Of a stretch of 64,000 nucleotides of DNA, positions 44,917 through 57,901 are shown in pieces. The notes under the pieces were generated by a model. It worked only from the letters and a program-made list of their open reading frames with translations. It was not told the DNA's origin and searched no databases. The stretch covers positions 13,910,601-13,974,600 of the forward strand of contig NC_092677.1 in assembly GCF_964355755.1 (NCBI RefSeq). The letters run 5' to 3'. The translations under genes and the position numbers were made by a program. This DNA is from Antedon mediterranea. Its lineage: Eukaryota; Echinodermata; Crinoidea; Comatulida; Antedonidae. Position 1 is the stretch's first letter. Each line of letters opens with the position of its first letter.

Positions 44917-46103
44917 AGAAGAATGAAATTTTGCTTTAAAGTAAAGTTATTAAGTTAGCTATCTCAACCACAGAGTTGAATACGGGGTTAAATTTCATAA
45001 AGTTTAGAATGCAAATTGGCGACTTGTTTCATACAAGGAAACCCGTTCAATAATTTCGTATTAAAAGAAATTGAACAATTTTTTTATTTGTAAATTAATA
45101 ACTAAGTCTGGTCAATCCACGTTGTTGACATTTAGTAGCTATTTTTTCCATAAAAGATAAGACTTGACAAAAAAAAATGGATGTCGTTAGTAGTTTTCAA
45201 AAGATGGCACTTCGAACATTTCTCCTTTTGATTGATTGTGAAACAATGTTTATAGTTATACTATTGGTTTTATGATTACATTATTATGTAATCAATGTGT
45301 GACGTGTACCATTGGTTTGTTTTGATACCATAAGAAATTATCATTTTAATAGACGTAATAAAACATTGTTGCTGTCAAGATTACAACGCAATTACCTATA
45401 CAGCCTTTAGTGCTATGATAAAGTAGCATGTTATGTAACTGCTTTTATAGACAATTATATTAGACTAGTACATGTGTGAAGTCTTATATTTTGTTGTTTG
45501 TTGTTGACGTGATACAGCTTTGTATTATAGGCCAAATGCCCACACTATAATTTTACTTCGTTACTATTTCATGAGAATGTCGGGTAATTTCTCAAAATGT
45601 AGGAATATACTATTGATTTTCTCAAAACATTCTTTAAAATTTAATTCAAATTTTCAAACCAATACAACTTAATGTAGGCCTACAGTATAAATGACGTATA
45701 GGCAGACCCGTAATACTTTCAAAGGAGAATAAAAGAAAATATATTTCTTGTTATTTTTATTCTAATTCTGCCTAGGATTTAGTAAACTGTACCAGTACTA
45801 AGAATCAAAAAGATGTGCGACTTTTCTTTTTTATTTGTACCTTTAAGAGCATTGAGGAAATGAATTTATTTTCTCCATGTTAAGAGGTAGTTAAGTATGT
45901 GCCTTTGTCCGGATTGTTATCTCTTTGACTATTCTTTATTATAACTTGACAATACACCTAATCATAACAACGATCAAATATTGATATAACTTTTTTATAA
46001 ATTTAATGTCTTGGTGATTTTTGTCACGCAAACATGACATTATTCTTACTATGGTAGTTACCGTATGTAGACCTTCCTAGATTGCAGAAAATTAAAAATT
46101 CAA
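44917..46103. other. Interval between the two GPCR genes
   Basis: The first ~450 bp is gene 1 3' UTR, with AATAAA at 45357 and similarity to the relic's 3' flank. The rest must include the promoter of gene 2. No TATA box or other site could be assigned. Confidence 0.55.
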
Positions 46104-46115
46104 ATGACAATCACG

Positions 46116-49100
46116 ATGGGCATACCATATTTTAAAGTCATACTATTCTTTGCTGGTAAGTAACATTTTATTAGTAGTAGGCCTAATCACACTAACAAGA
46201 GAAATATTTTTTAGGAAAAACTGTTGAATTTTAATATAAATTTTTAAGACGCAAAACATTTATAGGCCTACGTATCAGTGAGATTATTTTTTAGGAATGG
46301 ACGTGAACTATTGTAATTCTAACCTGAACCAACCCATTCCACTATTTTAACTATTTTCAAAAAATATAAGGAAGGAAGAAGTTTAAATTATTAGTTATCG
46401 TTTTACAGTACTGCCGCTTTATGATGTTGCTGCTCCATGGCCAACTACAGATATTTCGATGACAGTGGAATCATGGAGATCCCCCTCCAAATCTGACATA
46501 TCTTATACTACGTGGGTGGTATACTATAATATTACGATAACTGCAACAGAAGAAATGCTGACTACAGGTTGTTTTTTAATACCGTATATCATGGACAAAT
46601 GAAACCAGACTTGTATCGGTTTTTAGATGAAAGCTACAATGTATCTTGCCGCCACCGCGCGAATCTCCCATAATTGTTAAAATTAACAACCGTCTTCTTA
46701 CTGCGCATGCGCCGTTAAGCTGAAAATCTCGCATTAAAAACCGCGGTTTGAGACATGCTTGCATTGTACACTACTTCACATGGCAATGCAATGATCATAA
46801 ACATTATTTAAAGATATATTGTCCCCCTAATTTTAATGTATGCCGTTTTAATGTGGGAGTTTTCTGGAACAAACTAATAAAATAAAATATTTTTAGAAAT
46901 ATGTTGACGAAATACTAAAAATACAATCTTCACAATCTTCACCAACTTATCTTTGTTGTCAATTAACACTCGACATGCATTTTTTTTTAAATATGCCGTT
47001 TTAATTTCACATAAAATTTATTCTCACTGACCAAAAATTGGCTTGAAAAATAAATTATATACCAGAAAAACGGTAATTTAAAGCAAAACATAGTCAAATT
47101 GACTGCCAACCAAGAGGTTTTTGGTTGAATTTAACCATTTTATTTGATTTTTTATAGGTAAAATCATTATTTCCATTTTTCTTGCTATGGAAGTGATTAA
47201 CTTGATTAAAACTATAAAATGACATATTCAAAGAAGTCTGATTTTATTAATCTTCATTTTTCATGTTTGTGGGGGTAGACCTACAATCTTAGATTAACGT
47301 AACTTTGAGCTTTGGGAGTTTTCCGGAACAAAATAATAAAGCAACTATTTTTAACAATATTTTGACGAAATACTAAATATACAATTTTCATTAACTTATA
47401 TTTGTTTGTTAATTAACCTTTGACACGCATATGGTTATACATGCCATTAGAGCAATCAGACTGCGCAATACCATCACACTCACGTCATATTGCGAATTTT
47501 GGACAAAAAGTGTTTTGAGAGCGCTTTTGATTTAAACATTAGCGCGAGCCTATCTTTACCGCTGAGAATTGTATTGAGAAACCCGAAGACTTCACGCGAG
47601 CGAGACGAACTGACTAAGAACATTATTACTATAGATTTTCACTTCATACACGCTTATTATTGAACAATAGTTAGTATAAATAACTGCTAGTTAATTAGAG
47701 ACATTCGATGTTACTAAGAATACTAAAGAAATTACTTATAATACAAATTTAAAAGATTTATAACGATTCTAGTTTAGGTAACATTCGCCCATTAACAATG
47801 AAAACAAACAAATCCTGCGTAGGAAATCGCGGAACTCTAAAAACTTTGTTTTAATATCACGCTAAAATTGTTTCCGAATTTTTAAATACATATTTGTAAA
47901 TATTATGTTAAATTTCAATATCTTTACTTTTAAGCCTCAAAAAATCAAAATGTTGATATTTTTTTAAAGAATTTTATGATCATTTGAAATCGGGTATATT
48001 TACTATCGATCGCGCTCCGCCGGTGCCCGAGTAGGTGTGTACGCGTCGCTTTTGCAGGCTCTATTCCCAGTAGCGAGTTTCGGTCGCGCTAACATAAGCA
48101 ATGTTTTCTACATTTACATGCATTAGGGGTAAATTATGTTTTAATTGTTTTTACCGCATAACAAAATTCCCAAATTTATTTCTTTTCTTGCCTAACCGTT
48201 TCTGTCACCCTAAAATCAAATGCTTTAACTGCATAATTTTAAGCGACAATAACATACAAATAGGCCTACTATAATTTGATCACTTCTGCGCAATACTTTA
48301 AAGTTGTTGTATACAATTATTTTAAGAATATAAATAAAAACACACGGAAACTAATAAAATGGCAACTAATTGAAAAGTCAAACTCATTTATTTCATCAAT
48401 TAAATATTTGAAAAAAATCAAATCAAGTAAGGTACTGCTGTGTAGGCCTTAAATATGATTACTGTATTTTTTTAGTTTTAATTTGTATAATGGCCTAGGC
48501 CTAATAATATAGTACTAACAACATGTTTATTTCTAAAGGCAAGAATAACAAACAGCTTTATTTATTTACCTTCAATATTAAATCTATGAGAAACCTCAAT
48601 TATGAGAATCATTTAAATTTCTGTCACCGTACATTTCATTATAATGAAAACCTTTAATTTAAAAGACATTTAATTAATAAGAGCTGGTCAAATTTTTTTT
48701 AATGTCAACATGCTGTCCATAAATAGCCGCTTTCAAGTGATGCAAATGTTTTCTGGAGTCAGATCCTATAAAAAATATAGAAATATAAAAAGTATGTTAA
48801 TTTAAATATGTATTTGAAAGATGGGCTAGAGGTATAGGCCTACTGCATGATAAATTAGGCTGAAAAACCTAGCATGTGGTCCTAGGCCTACTATAAGGCC
48901 TAGCTTAATGTTTTAAATCCCATAAAACGTTTAAATTTAATACAAGTACAAAATCTAATTTATATAGAGTTGTAAAGTGTTGTACATTCAGTACATTAAT
49001 TAAAATAAATGAGAATGGGGCCTAATATTAATAAATAAACATGTAAAAAAATTGGCCTAAACGACTACGTGTGTATCTTATACGCATTGATTAACACGCA

Positions 49101-52100
49101 GTACGCGTTGGACCATCAAGGCTAGGCCCAGCTTCGCACAAACCACCGTTATACATGTGATTTGTTTACCTATTTCAATCGCCATTTAAAAAATATCTGA
49201 AAATATCAACATGCCCATTTTTTGTCAAACGAATATTTACATTACATAGTAACTTTTTATTTAGTCACTCGTTTACTCAAAAATTGAGGAATTTTTTTAT
49301 GGTCTCGTAAAAATGTACAATATTATTATTGATAAAAACCGTATAAAATCTAACAAAAAGAAGAGCAAATTCAATGATTACCTGACACGATCATAACTGC
49401 TATCCTGTTCCAAAAACCAAGTCACATGCTTCTTCAACCCTTGCTTTAATTATTCTCATGAATTATTCATAAGAAACTATAATTTAAGGCTTTCAATTGG
49501 TTAAAAGAGTTTAACCCTATTAAAATTTTTAATTCACATCATTTCCGGGTGATGTTGTCGCGCTTCGATGAATCTCAGAAATCACAAATGACCGCTAGAG
49601 GGCTCACTACTTTTTGTCTAGTCTAAATGAATGTGCCATTTAAAAAGTAATTCTCGTTGATATTTATTCACGATATCACCTGTTGATTTGCAACTTCCTT
49701 AAGGCCACGGCCGGCAAGATATATGGTGTTTAAAAGTGTTTGCTTTAGAACAGGCTTTCATCTTACCACTTTGTATGTATGTCTTGTTTAATTTGTCCAT
49801 GGATTAATATATTTGTATTTACTTTATTTTTCTATCACAATGGTCGCAAATTCTAGTAACAGGCTATTGTGTCTATTGAATATACATTACTGTATTTAAA
49901 ATACCATTTTCACGACAGCTCCACAAACACTCGAGTGCCCCGGAGACATATCTACGAATACATCATCTCCAGTTTGGGTAGTACCGATAACAAATACTGT
50001 ACAATTGGTTGATTGTACAAATGAGCCCGGAGACTCCTATCCAATCGGATCGGTTACACAAGTTACTTGCAGTGCAACAGGCGAAGCAGGACAGACAGAC
50101 AGTTGTACATTTTACATTACTATTGGTAAGTAGACGAGACTATTGTACATAACGACACTGTACTCTCTCGATAGTGCTACATAACATTTATTTTATATCA
50201 TGTGACACACAATCGTCCAATCAACTAGAGACATGGCAAACACATTCATGTAGAAATCTGCATTAGTAGGCCTATTGCTAAATTGTTAGTAAGCCTACTT
50301 ATTTATTTTATTACAGAAACTGATCTATCTGTAAAAATAAACGATCTCACAAAGGTACTGTATAATGCTTGAATTTGTACTTACTATACATTTAGTGAGA
50401 AGACCTCTGAACTATCCCGATATTTTAGTCATCTCCTGCTCTCTCCCCAAATTGCAATTTCTCCCGATATTTTGGATAAACCGTAAATCACCCGATATGT
50501 ATCAATTTATAATTTCTACTACTCTAAATATTAAGAAAATAGAAAACATAGGGAATATCGGTCAGTATATGCCTAATTAAAGTGAAATAATGAGTTGCAA
50601 GCGCATTTTTTGACTTCGGCACGCATTATAGATGCCAATAATATTGTTTTATTTTGTTAATAGCGCCCTCTATGGGTTGATGTAATATTATAGCGCCCTC
50701 TATAAGTGTTCAGAACAAGTTTTGTCGATTTTATGTGCGTAAATTTGGTTCTATTAGCAAAGATGTTCTTATTAATTTAGCGGGTAGGCGTAAGTTATTT
50801 GATTTAATTTTTCTTTTTAAGGCTGTGAACTCAATTTTCCATGGTAATTTTGAAGTGTACTTTCCTATTTCTGTTCCACAATATCAATTGCGTAATCCTG
50901 CTTTATTTTCTATATCAAGAGGGAGGGTAAATATTACTAAAAATGGTTTTGTTAATCGTTTGCCTAAGTTATACCACTCACTATGTAAAATTGATGGATC
51001 TGTTGATATTTTTTTTGATTCCCTTGCTTGTTTCCGTCACAAGGTTTTGTCTAATGTCAGTAATATTTAAATGTTGTCTTGTTATCTATTGATTTTTGCT
51101 TGTATATAATATGTTATATTTTACGACTTTCAACCCTGTTAATGGTGACGTTTGGTCACTGTAGGGTGATGATGAAATAAAATAAAAAAATAAAAAAAAT
51201 AGTTTCATAAAAACATCCCGATAATTCATTTTCCAAGTTTGGAGATCTGAGTAGAGACAAGACTAGTTTACAAGAATTGTAATTAATATAAAATAAAATA
51301 AAAGTAATTTCACACTTCCCCGATACAATGAATCTGTTTAAATTGCGTTATTTCAACGCACTCACGTGACTCTTGTTTCTTACTTTGAGCTGATTTAATA
51401 ATGAATTTGATATTTAAATGGGGTTTTTTTCTTTTATAAGCATCTGCTTCAAGAATTTTCCCCTTTTCTTTGTTTAAATCAATTTTGTAATTATAAATGT
51501 TAATTTTGTCGTTTATTTATCTACTTTATTTACAAAGAAAATAAAGAAGTTGTCATTGTCATAACAAGAAAGAGCGTTCAGGCTTCAAACTTAATTAGGG
51601 CCTACACGTGTCATAAATAATAACATTTTCACAGCAAGTTAATATTTCATGTATCTTTTTGCACTATTAAGGTCAAATTGCTCTTTATCTTGCGGTTAAT
51701 CAGATTTCGGTTTAAGGTGTAATTAACAAATCCATCTTTTTTGTGGGAGTTGGATTTTTGGAACAGCTGGTTTATCTCAAAATTTACCATTAGGCCTACA
51801 TGTGTAAATTGTAAAGTCCGAAGGAGCCCTTGGATGGGTTTCTCAATCCACAAACAGACCCCGTCTATGTTTAAGTTTCTATTCAGGACGTCAACGAAGA
51901 GAATGTTGAAGAGGTTGCTGTTGAGCTTGAGGAAATAGTAGCGACAGTAGAAGATTCTGGTGGCCTTCAACCAGCTGATGTACAACAGGTATCTGTAGCT
52001 TTGGAAACCATAGCGGATATTGAATCACCAAATGAAATTGTAAGTTAGATTATGTATAACACTGAACATGTCATTTAGTTAGGACTACAATTATCTATTT

Positions 52101-55100
52101 GAATTTACCTCAGTGCCGGTCCGAAGTCGAGACCTACGTTTTTGTTTACACTTGGGCAGAGCCATGAAAGAGTGAAATTAATTTGAAAACAATTCCTGGG
52201 TAGAGCATACCGATCCGGTTCGGTGTGTGGATACAGCAACGACTACTCAATTAAAAGCAGCTGTCATGAGGCAGAATTAAATGTTGCTGACTATCGACAC
52301 CTAGGTACGAGTCTAGGTGTATTATTTATCTACGTCATATGACAGCTGCAAAATCAGTCGCAAAATGGTAAGCACATTTTTTCCATTTTCAGGTTACTGA
52401 TGCCGTGGTCGGTATTGTAGATGCAGTATTAGGCACGTCCGAGTCATCAGACACGGAATTAACGCCTGAAACAACCTCTGTCATCCTCGAGTCTTTTGAG
52501 CAACAAATTAGTACAGCTGCCAGTGATGGTCAGAATTATACTCAGAATCAAGAAACGTTGTCTGTGCAGACTTTAAGTTTTGACTCTGATAATATTAGAA
52601 ATAATGTTGTATTCGTGGTGCAAGAAGAGAAGAAAACGACTGAGATTTGCCTTTATAGTGGCTGTGAGGTGTTCGACCAGTCTACTATCACATTACCAAG
52701 AAATCTTGTTTCAAATGGTATATTTTGTACAAACAGCAACATTCTCTTCGGGCCGCTAACCCGGTCTCTTTTTCTTATTGGTCAACTAAAATAAGTAATA
52801 TATAATAATGATATATTTGCAACAACCTTAACTTACTCAATAACAATGTAAAGCACTAAATAGTCAAATAATTATTAGGTTAAACTATGGTCGCCTACAA
52901 AATCATGTATGAACACAGCGTACTATGTGTCTGAAACATTTATCATTATTTATTTTATTTGAAATAGATCAAAGGTCCAACGTCAGTTTTACGTCTTATT
53001 ACAATTCAAACTTGTTCCAGAGCTCTAGAAATATAACGTTATCGAAGGTTATCCTATCTGCTACTGTGTATGATGACAACCTACCACATGTGTTTGAAGA
53101 ACCGATTACAATTGTGTTTCATATTATAAAAGAGGTAAATGTTGAACTTGTTTAGTGTTATAACAATCAAAGGTTAGACTTACCTCTCCTTAACTATTTT
53201 ATACACAAGTGATCTCAGTACTGTATACAATGTTTGCAGTCAATTGCCGTTCTGCACATAATTTCGGTCTAGTGCCTAACCTAAAATTACCCCTTTCTGA
53301 AATTTGATCTTAATTCTATGAGCACTATATCATAATGATAACAATACATAGCCCGAAAAAAAACACTGAGGCTGTGTTACTTGGACAAGTATTTTTTTTT
53401 TTTATTTTGACCATACTGACCCTGTGTGACCTTTGACCCAAACACCACAAAGTAACATTGCCAGTCCATATATCTAAAAAGTAAAGGTGATTAATCAATG
53501 AAGTTTAGGAGTGTCCTCTAATTCGCAGTAGTTAAGCCGAGATATTACATATACTTTATCAACACACTTTCTTACTTTCTAATTAATAATACAGTATACT
53601 AATACATTTTAACAGGATTATGAGAATGCTACCTGTGTATTCTGGGACACAACACTCAATGGCTTTGGTGATTGGTCAAAAGAGGGATGTACGCGTGTCA
53701 ATGTGGACGATGAGAGCAGTATAACATGTCAGTGTACACATCTTACCAATTTTGCTGTTTTATTTGTAAGTTTTACTTTTTTTTGTACAAAAAGTGTGTA
53801 TTGTCTCACATTGTGAACCCGTTCATTAATCTGCTGTTTTATTTATAATTATTATTATATTATTTTATAGTTTCCCAATGAATTGCCAGAAGAATCTGGT
53901 GTGCTTTTGGACATATTGACATATGCAGGTTGTGGGTTGTCGATATTGTGCCTGCTTATTACAATAGCCATTATCATATCTACAAAGTAAGTTACTATAA
54001 TTTTTGGAAAGTATATTTTTCTATCTGAAGCATGCAACAGGCGTGCATATTGCTTTACAGGAGACTATAGGTGACGATAACTATCAATTTCTTTATAAAA
54101 AAAAAGTGCCAAAATAAACTTTCAACCGCAATACAATAAGTAGAATAGAAAATTTATAGAATACTGTAACGTAAATAAATTCGTTTGAACAGATCTCTTC
54201 GTAAGCTTCAACCACAGAAGATAATGTTAAACCTTTGTGCCTCTCTCACTTGTCTGTATATCACATTCATATGCGGCATTGATACTGCAACTCCTGGTAC
54301 TGTACCGTGTATAGCGATCGCTGTATTGTTACATTACTTTCTCTTGGCATCTATCGCATGGACAGCTGTGGAAGCAGCCAATATGTACTTGTATTTTGTT
54401 AAAGTTGTTCGGGCCAAAACTTCAAACATTTTACTGCGTTCTATGATCTTCGCTTGGGGTAAGTATGATTTATACAGAACAATGATAAAAAATAACCCAA
54501 AATGTTGATACCGAAATTCATTTTGAGTATAACAGTACAATGCATATTAGTATTTTATAAATATTTTAGTTTTATACTCTCCTTTTTTTTAATCTAGTTT
54601 AATCATTTCATTTGTTGTCTTTTGCTGTTTTAATTTGTATAATTGTCAAAAAAGGCAATTGTCCAATTTATGGTCCAATAAAGGATCTTGAACAATAACT
54701 GTTGACATCATCATCATGAAATGCACAATTAATAATTTTAAAAAAATGTTTCCTTAAAATCTCGACGTAAGGTTTTTCCGTAATATTACGCACATGCGGG
54801 CATCAATTTGTTTACAAATAATAATAAAAATATAACGTTACCGGCACATATTGAGAAACAACGTTATAAATAACCGAGATGTAGATGCAGTTACCACTCC
54901 CTACAAAATAATATAAATTCTTTGTTTACTAACTTTTTCTAGGCATTCCGCTCATACCACCAATAGTTCTAATGTCAGTAGACAGGATGTCATTCTATGA
55001 AAACAAAGACTAGTAAGTACTGTATATTTAGTAGTCATTCATTCTCTACTGGTTTGTTTTCGTTCTGGTATATAATAAAAAAAAAACATACAAAAGTCAG

Positions 55101-56076
55101 TATGAAATTATATTTGTAGTAAGGAGAATACAAATGCATAATAATAGCAAAAACTAATGAAATAGAAATATTTATATAATTGATATTTATAAGAAATTAA
55201 ATTCAAATACATTTTTATTTTATTTCATATTTACAATATTAATATTGAAATATATACATATGATTATAGAAATACAGACACTTAGGTCTTGCATTAGTCT
55301 CCATGTGGAAATGCGTCTTAGTATTTAGTCACTCATACTTCTTTAATTGTTAATCTATGCGTAATTGTTAATATCTATGGACCACCAGAGATTTCGAAAT
55401 AAAAGAATGAATTGAATTACGACGACTGTAACAGATCCTGAAAAATAAAACAGATGAGCCAAATTCATAATCTATTTATTCCAAACAATGAAAACAAGAA
55501 ACAAAATGAATCCATACATGATAGAATAACAAAAATGTTTCGGTTTTATCTTTTTTTTATGTGAGGTAACCCGTATACAAACTATTTTTACCTTTCAGTT
55601 GTTATGTTAACACGCATGACTCAAACGTGTTCATCTATGCTGTTGTTATCCCGATTGCATTTGCCATGGCTTGTAACTGCATTATATACATGCTGGTTCT
55701 TAACAGTTTGTACTGTTCTCGTTCCAAAGTGCTGGGAAATAAGTATTCTACGTTGGAAGAGAAGAAGAATCGAATCTCTAACGCAATCGCATTGTCTTTC
55801 CTCCTGGGCTTGACATGGGTTTTCGGATTTCTGTGTTTTGATAAGAATGACGCCAGTCTTGTGTTTCTGATCTTGTTCTGTGTGTTTAACTCTCTCCAAG
55901 GAGTTGCAATATTTTACTTATTTATATTCAGACAAAGAAAAACAAGAAAAGATAAAAAACATAATTTTAAAAGAGGTTTAAAGAGGAATGTTTCGGGGAA
56001 AAAAGCTATTAATACGGCAAATAGCGATAGCACCATTGAGTTAGCTATCTCAACCACCGAATTCAATACTAAGTGA
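46116..56076 (+). CDS. Adhesion GPCR gene 2 (HYR-GAIN-GPS-7TM)
   Basis: Exons: 46116-46155, 46409-46567, 49919-50125, 50317-50354, 51887-52039, 52393-52717, 52968-53134, 53616-53765, 53871-53986, 54193-54458, 54943-55012, 55599-56076; 722 aa, in frame throughout, with the same intron phases as gene 1. Order: signal peptide (1-13), a non-repetitive Thr/Ser-rich segment (14-66), HYR domain (67-135), GAIN region (149-363), GPS (364-413; predicted cleavage L406|T407, agonist TNFAVLFF), seven membrane segments with LLGLTWVFGF and FNSLQGVAIF, and a basic tail of about 50 residues ending STTEFNTK. Cell-surface receptor of unknown ligand, tandem paralogue of gene 1. The introns have diverged strongly from gene 1 while several exons remain almost identical. 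ATG 46104 is an in-frame alternative start. Confidence 0.94.
46568..49918. other. GPCR gene 2 intron 2 (3.35 kb)
   Basis: Holds a repeated ~130-bp block (about 46845-46980 and 47300-47430), a GC-rich island near 48005-48105 in otherwise AT-rich DNA, and many AGGCCT motifs at 48.2-48.9 kb. No additional exon was recognised. Confidence 0.55.
46815..47430. repeat. Dispersed repeat, related copy at 60.07-60.30 kb
   Basis: Contains ATTGTCCCCCT, TTTTAAATATG, AACTTGATTAAAACTATAA, CATATTCAAAG and GTTTGTGGGGGTA in this order. The same words occur in the same order at 60080-60300. Within this copy, GGGAGTTTTCTGGAACAAA and a GACGAAATACTAAA-containing block are repeated about 455 bp apart. Confidence 0.65.
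50640..51200 (+). mobile_element. Non-LTR retrotransposon 3' fragment
   Basis: An open frame at 50735-51070 encodes about 111 residues resembling the C-terminal part of Jockey/CR1-type reverse transcriptases (RRKLFDLIFLFKAVN, an ISRGRVNITKNGFVNRLP block, FRHKVLS). It ends in a stop, a short 3' UTR and an AAATAAAATAAAAAAATAAA tail. The catalytic domains are absent, so it is a 5'-truncated dead copy inside intron 4 of GPCR gene 2. TATAGCGCCCTCTAT-like words occur twice just upstream. Confidence 0.65.
52254..52350. repeat. Small inverted-repeat element
   Basis: GCAGCTGTCAT near 52257 and ATGACAGCTGC near 52338 are exact reverse complements, about 70 bp apart. A smaller CACCTAGG/CTAGGTG pair lies inside. 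It resembles a short non-autonomous element in intron 5 of gene 2; the borders are uncertain. Confidence 0.45.
53616..53765 (+). CDS. GPCR gene 2 GPS exon
   Basis: Has CVFWD, the GDW Trp, GC and CQCTHLTNFAVLF with the expected cleavage at HL|T. It ends TTT|GTAAGT, so the tethered agonist continues TNFAVLF-FPNE after splicing, without the Asp found in gene 1. Confidence 0.93.
54590..54692 (+). mobile_element. Retroelement 3' tail
   Basis: The stretch AATTGTCCAATTTATGGTCC, then AATAAAGGATCTTGAACAATA, is typical of the 3' ends of CR1/L2-like elements. No coding part was recognised. Lies in intron 10 of gene 2. Confidence 0.35.
55370..55432 (+). mobile_element. Retroelement 3' tail
   Basis: GAAATAAAAGAATGAATTGA followed by ATTAC resembles the short-repeat ends of CR1/L2-like elements. 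Only the tail is recognisable. Intron 11 of gene 2. Confidence 0.3.
55599..56076 (+). CDS. GPCR gene 2 last exon (TM5-TM7 and basic tail)
   Basis: Encodes TM5 to TM7 and a Lys/Arg-rich cytoplasmic tail ending ELAISTTEFNTK. This tail is about 35 residues longer than in gene 1 and is the likely ancestral state, because gene 1 keeps the matching bases after its stop. Confidence 0.93.
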
Positions 56077-56942
56077 GTTCGAAAATCCAAACGAAGGTAC
56101 GGAATAAAGGTTACCTTTAAAATGCAAATTGGAGATTTTTGCATACAAGCACATTCTTTTCGCATTCCATAAACAAAATTATTGTTATTGGGCCTAAGTT
56201 TCAGATTAAAACAAATTGAATAACGAAATGTGTTTGTAACAATTGCAAGACAATTTAATATATTAGAGAAACTATGCCTATACATCAACCGTGTGTTGAA
56301 CCCCCGGATTATTTATATAACAAATACGGTATGTTTCATCTTAGGATTTTTTTTCAATATCATGTGTCAAACCACCTCATTCATGATTTATCCAAAACAA
56401 ATGTAAAAACTATTATACATTAATATAAACTGGTTTTGGATCAGAAATTCTAAAATGAAAATAATTTTTCTTCACTCTTTTTCTTTCATTTTTATTTTAC
56501 CCATAAATATAAATTATATAAACATTGTAACATACAAATAATAATATATCAAGGGAAGGGCTAAAAATAGTTAAATACTAATCTTGATTATATGATTACA
56601 TTTCCGTTTACATAATATAGTATAGAAGAAATATGAAAGAAATTATATTATATTATAATAATTATTTTCAAAACGCTAAATGCGAGATACAAATTTAGGC
56701 TCATTACAAGGTTTCGCGCTTTTGTAGATAAGCATTGTTTTACCAAGAGATGGAACACACTAAAAGGTGTAATTGAAAAAAGTGTAAAATGAAATGTCAT
56801 GCTGTGTCGTTTGAGGTGATTTTGTGCTTAGGTTTTTTGACAATTGTGAGCTAAGCTCTATTTTATATAAATCATTTCAAATTACAGTACTATTATTTTA
56901 TAAATCAACTCCAAAAAAGGTTTGAAATTCCTCTCCTTTTCA
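56077..56942. other. 3' flank of GPCR gene 2
   Basis: AATAAA at 56103 is only 27 nt after the stop codon, and later A-rich candidates follow. No other feature was seen in this AT-rich stretch. Confidence 0.5.
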
Positions 56943-57340
56943 TAGTTCATAGTTCATATACATTTATTCAGTTATTATTAAAATGAGAACAACAACTGGG
57001 GCCCGCACTAGAAGCATAAGCTTGTCTCATGAGGGCCCCAACAAAACAAGATGCAGAAATACATAAAAGAAAAAGCATGATAAAACAATAAACAAAATAT
57101 AAGTCAAAAATGAAGGAGAAAAAAAAAATATAGAGCGTAACAAAAGTATGTTGTTTAAATGGCTAATAGGTAGCGTTTTACAGATTTTTTAAGAGTAATT
57201 AAAGATACAGAAAGTTTTATTTTAACAGGGAGATCGTTCCATAGTTTAGGTCCAGCTATTGAAATAAAAAATTGATTTCTAGTTAATCTTGTAAAGGGAA
57301 CATATAAACGTGTCATTCTCAAATGATAATCATTACTTAA
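56943..57340 (-). mobile_element. CR1/L2-like retrotransposon 3' fragment
   Basis: The minus strand encodes the characteristic end of a non-LTR reverse transcriptase: FTRLTRNQFFISIAGPKLWN followed by DLP, then KKSVKRYLLAI and a stop. Next come a 3' UTR containing GGGGCCCTCATGAG, AATAAATGT and a short terminal repeat (ATATGAACTATGAACTATGA). It is truncated at its 5' side and non-functional. Confidence 0.8.
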
Positions 57341-57749
57341 ATTACTTTTTGATAAAATTCCAAGATTTTCTTTGATTGATTGTTGAAAAATGTTTATTAA
57401 TTTGATTAATTAAATGTATACTTTTGTTTTTGTTATGATTACTTTGTTGTTTCAATTTAGATTGCATGGCGGATATCAAAGATTACAAAGCAATGGACAA
57501 AAACAAAACTTCATGAAACTCAGTTTGATCAAAATAAAATTGCAAAATTACAGTATTCTGATTCATCCGCAAATGTTCAATTTATAAAAAGGAGGAATAT
57601 AATGATGTAGATGAGTCATATTATTAGGTGGTAAGTGTAGACGACTTTTGTTGCGTATGGCACCCCATAATTTCCAACAATTTACAAAACCATGTGGCGC
57701 CTCGATCCCCTCCTATGCTGCTGATGATGACTTATGAAAATGTTGTCTG

Positions 57750-57901
57750 CCGCCCTCTTTTTTGTTTGAAATTCTGACAACACAACCCCGGCAATTTAAG
57801 CGATCCACCTGCATCGTCGTACAGTACTGTACACTGTTGTGTTAGTTACGGAAGCTGCAAGTGTTTTGTTTCTCCGTGAGGTTGATTATAATCTTGTAGA
57901 G
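57750..57901 (+). other. Possible 5' UTR exon of an unrecognised gene
   Basis: A GC-richer stretch ends in CTTGTAGAG|GTAAGT, a strong donor, and has no long open frame. It could be the first, non-coding exon of a gene reading rightwards. No transcript evidence is available from sequence alone. Confidence 0.3.

Noticed and set aside
51647-51985. 112-codon minus-strand frame
   Set aside because: It is antisense to the GAIN exon of GPCR gene 2 and lacks any family pattern of its own.
55914-56288. 124-codon minus-strand frame
   Set aside because: It is antisense to the last exon and 3' UTR of GPCR gene 2.
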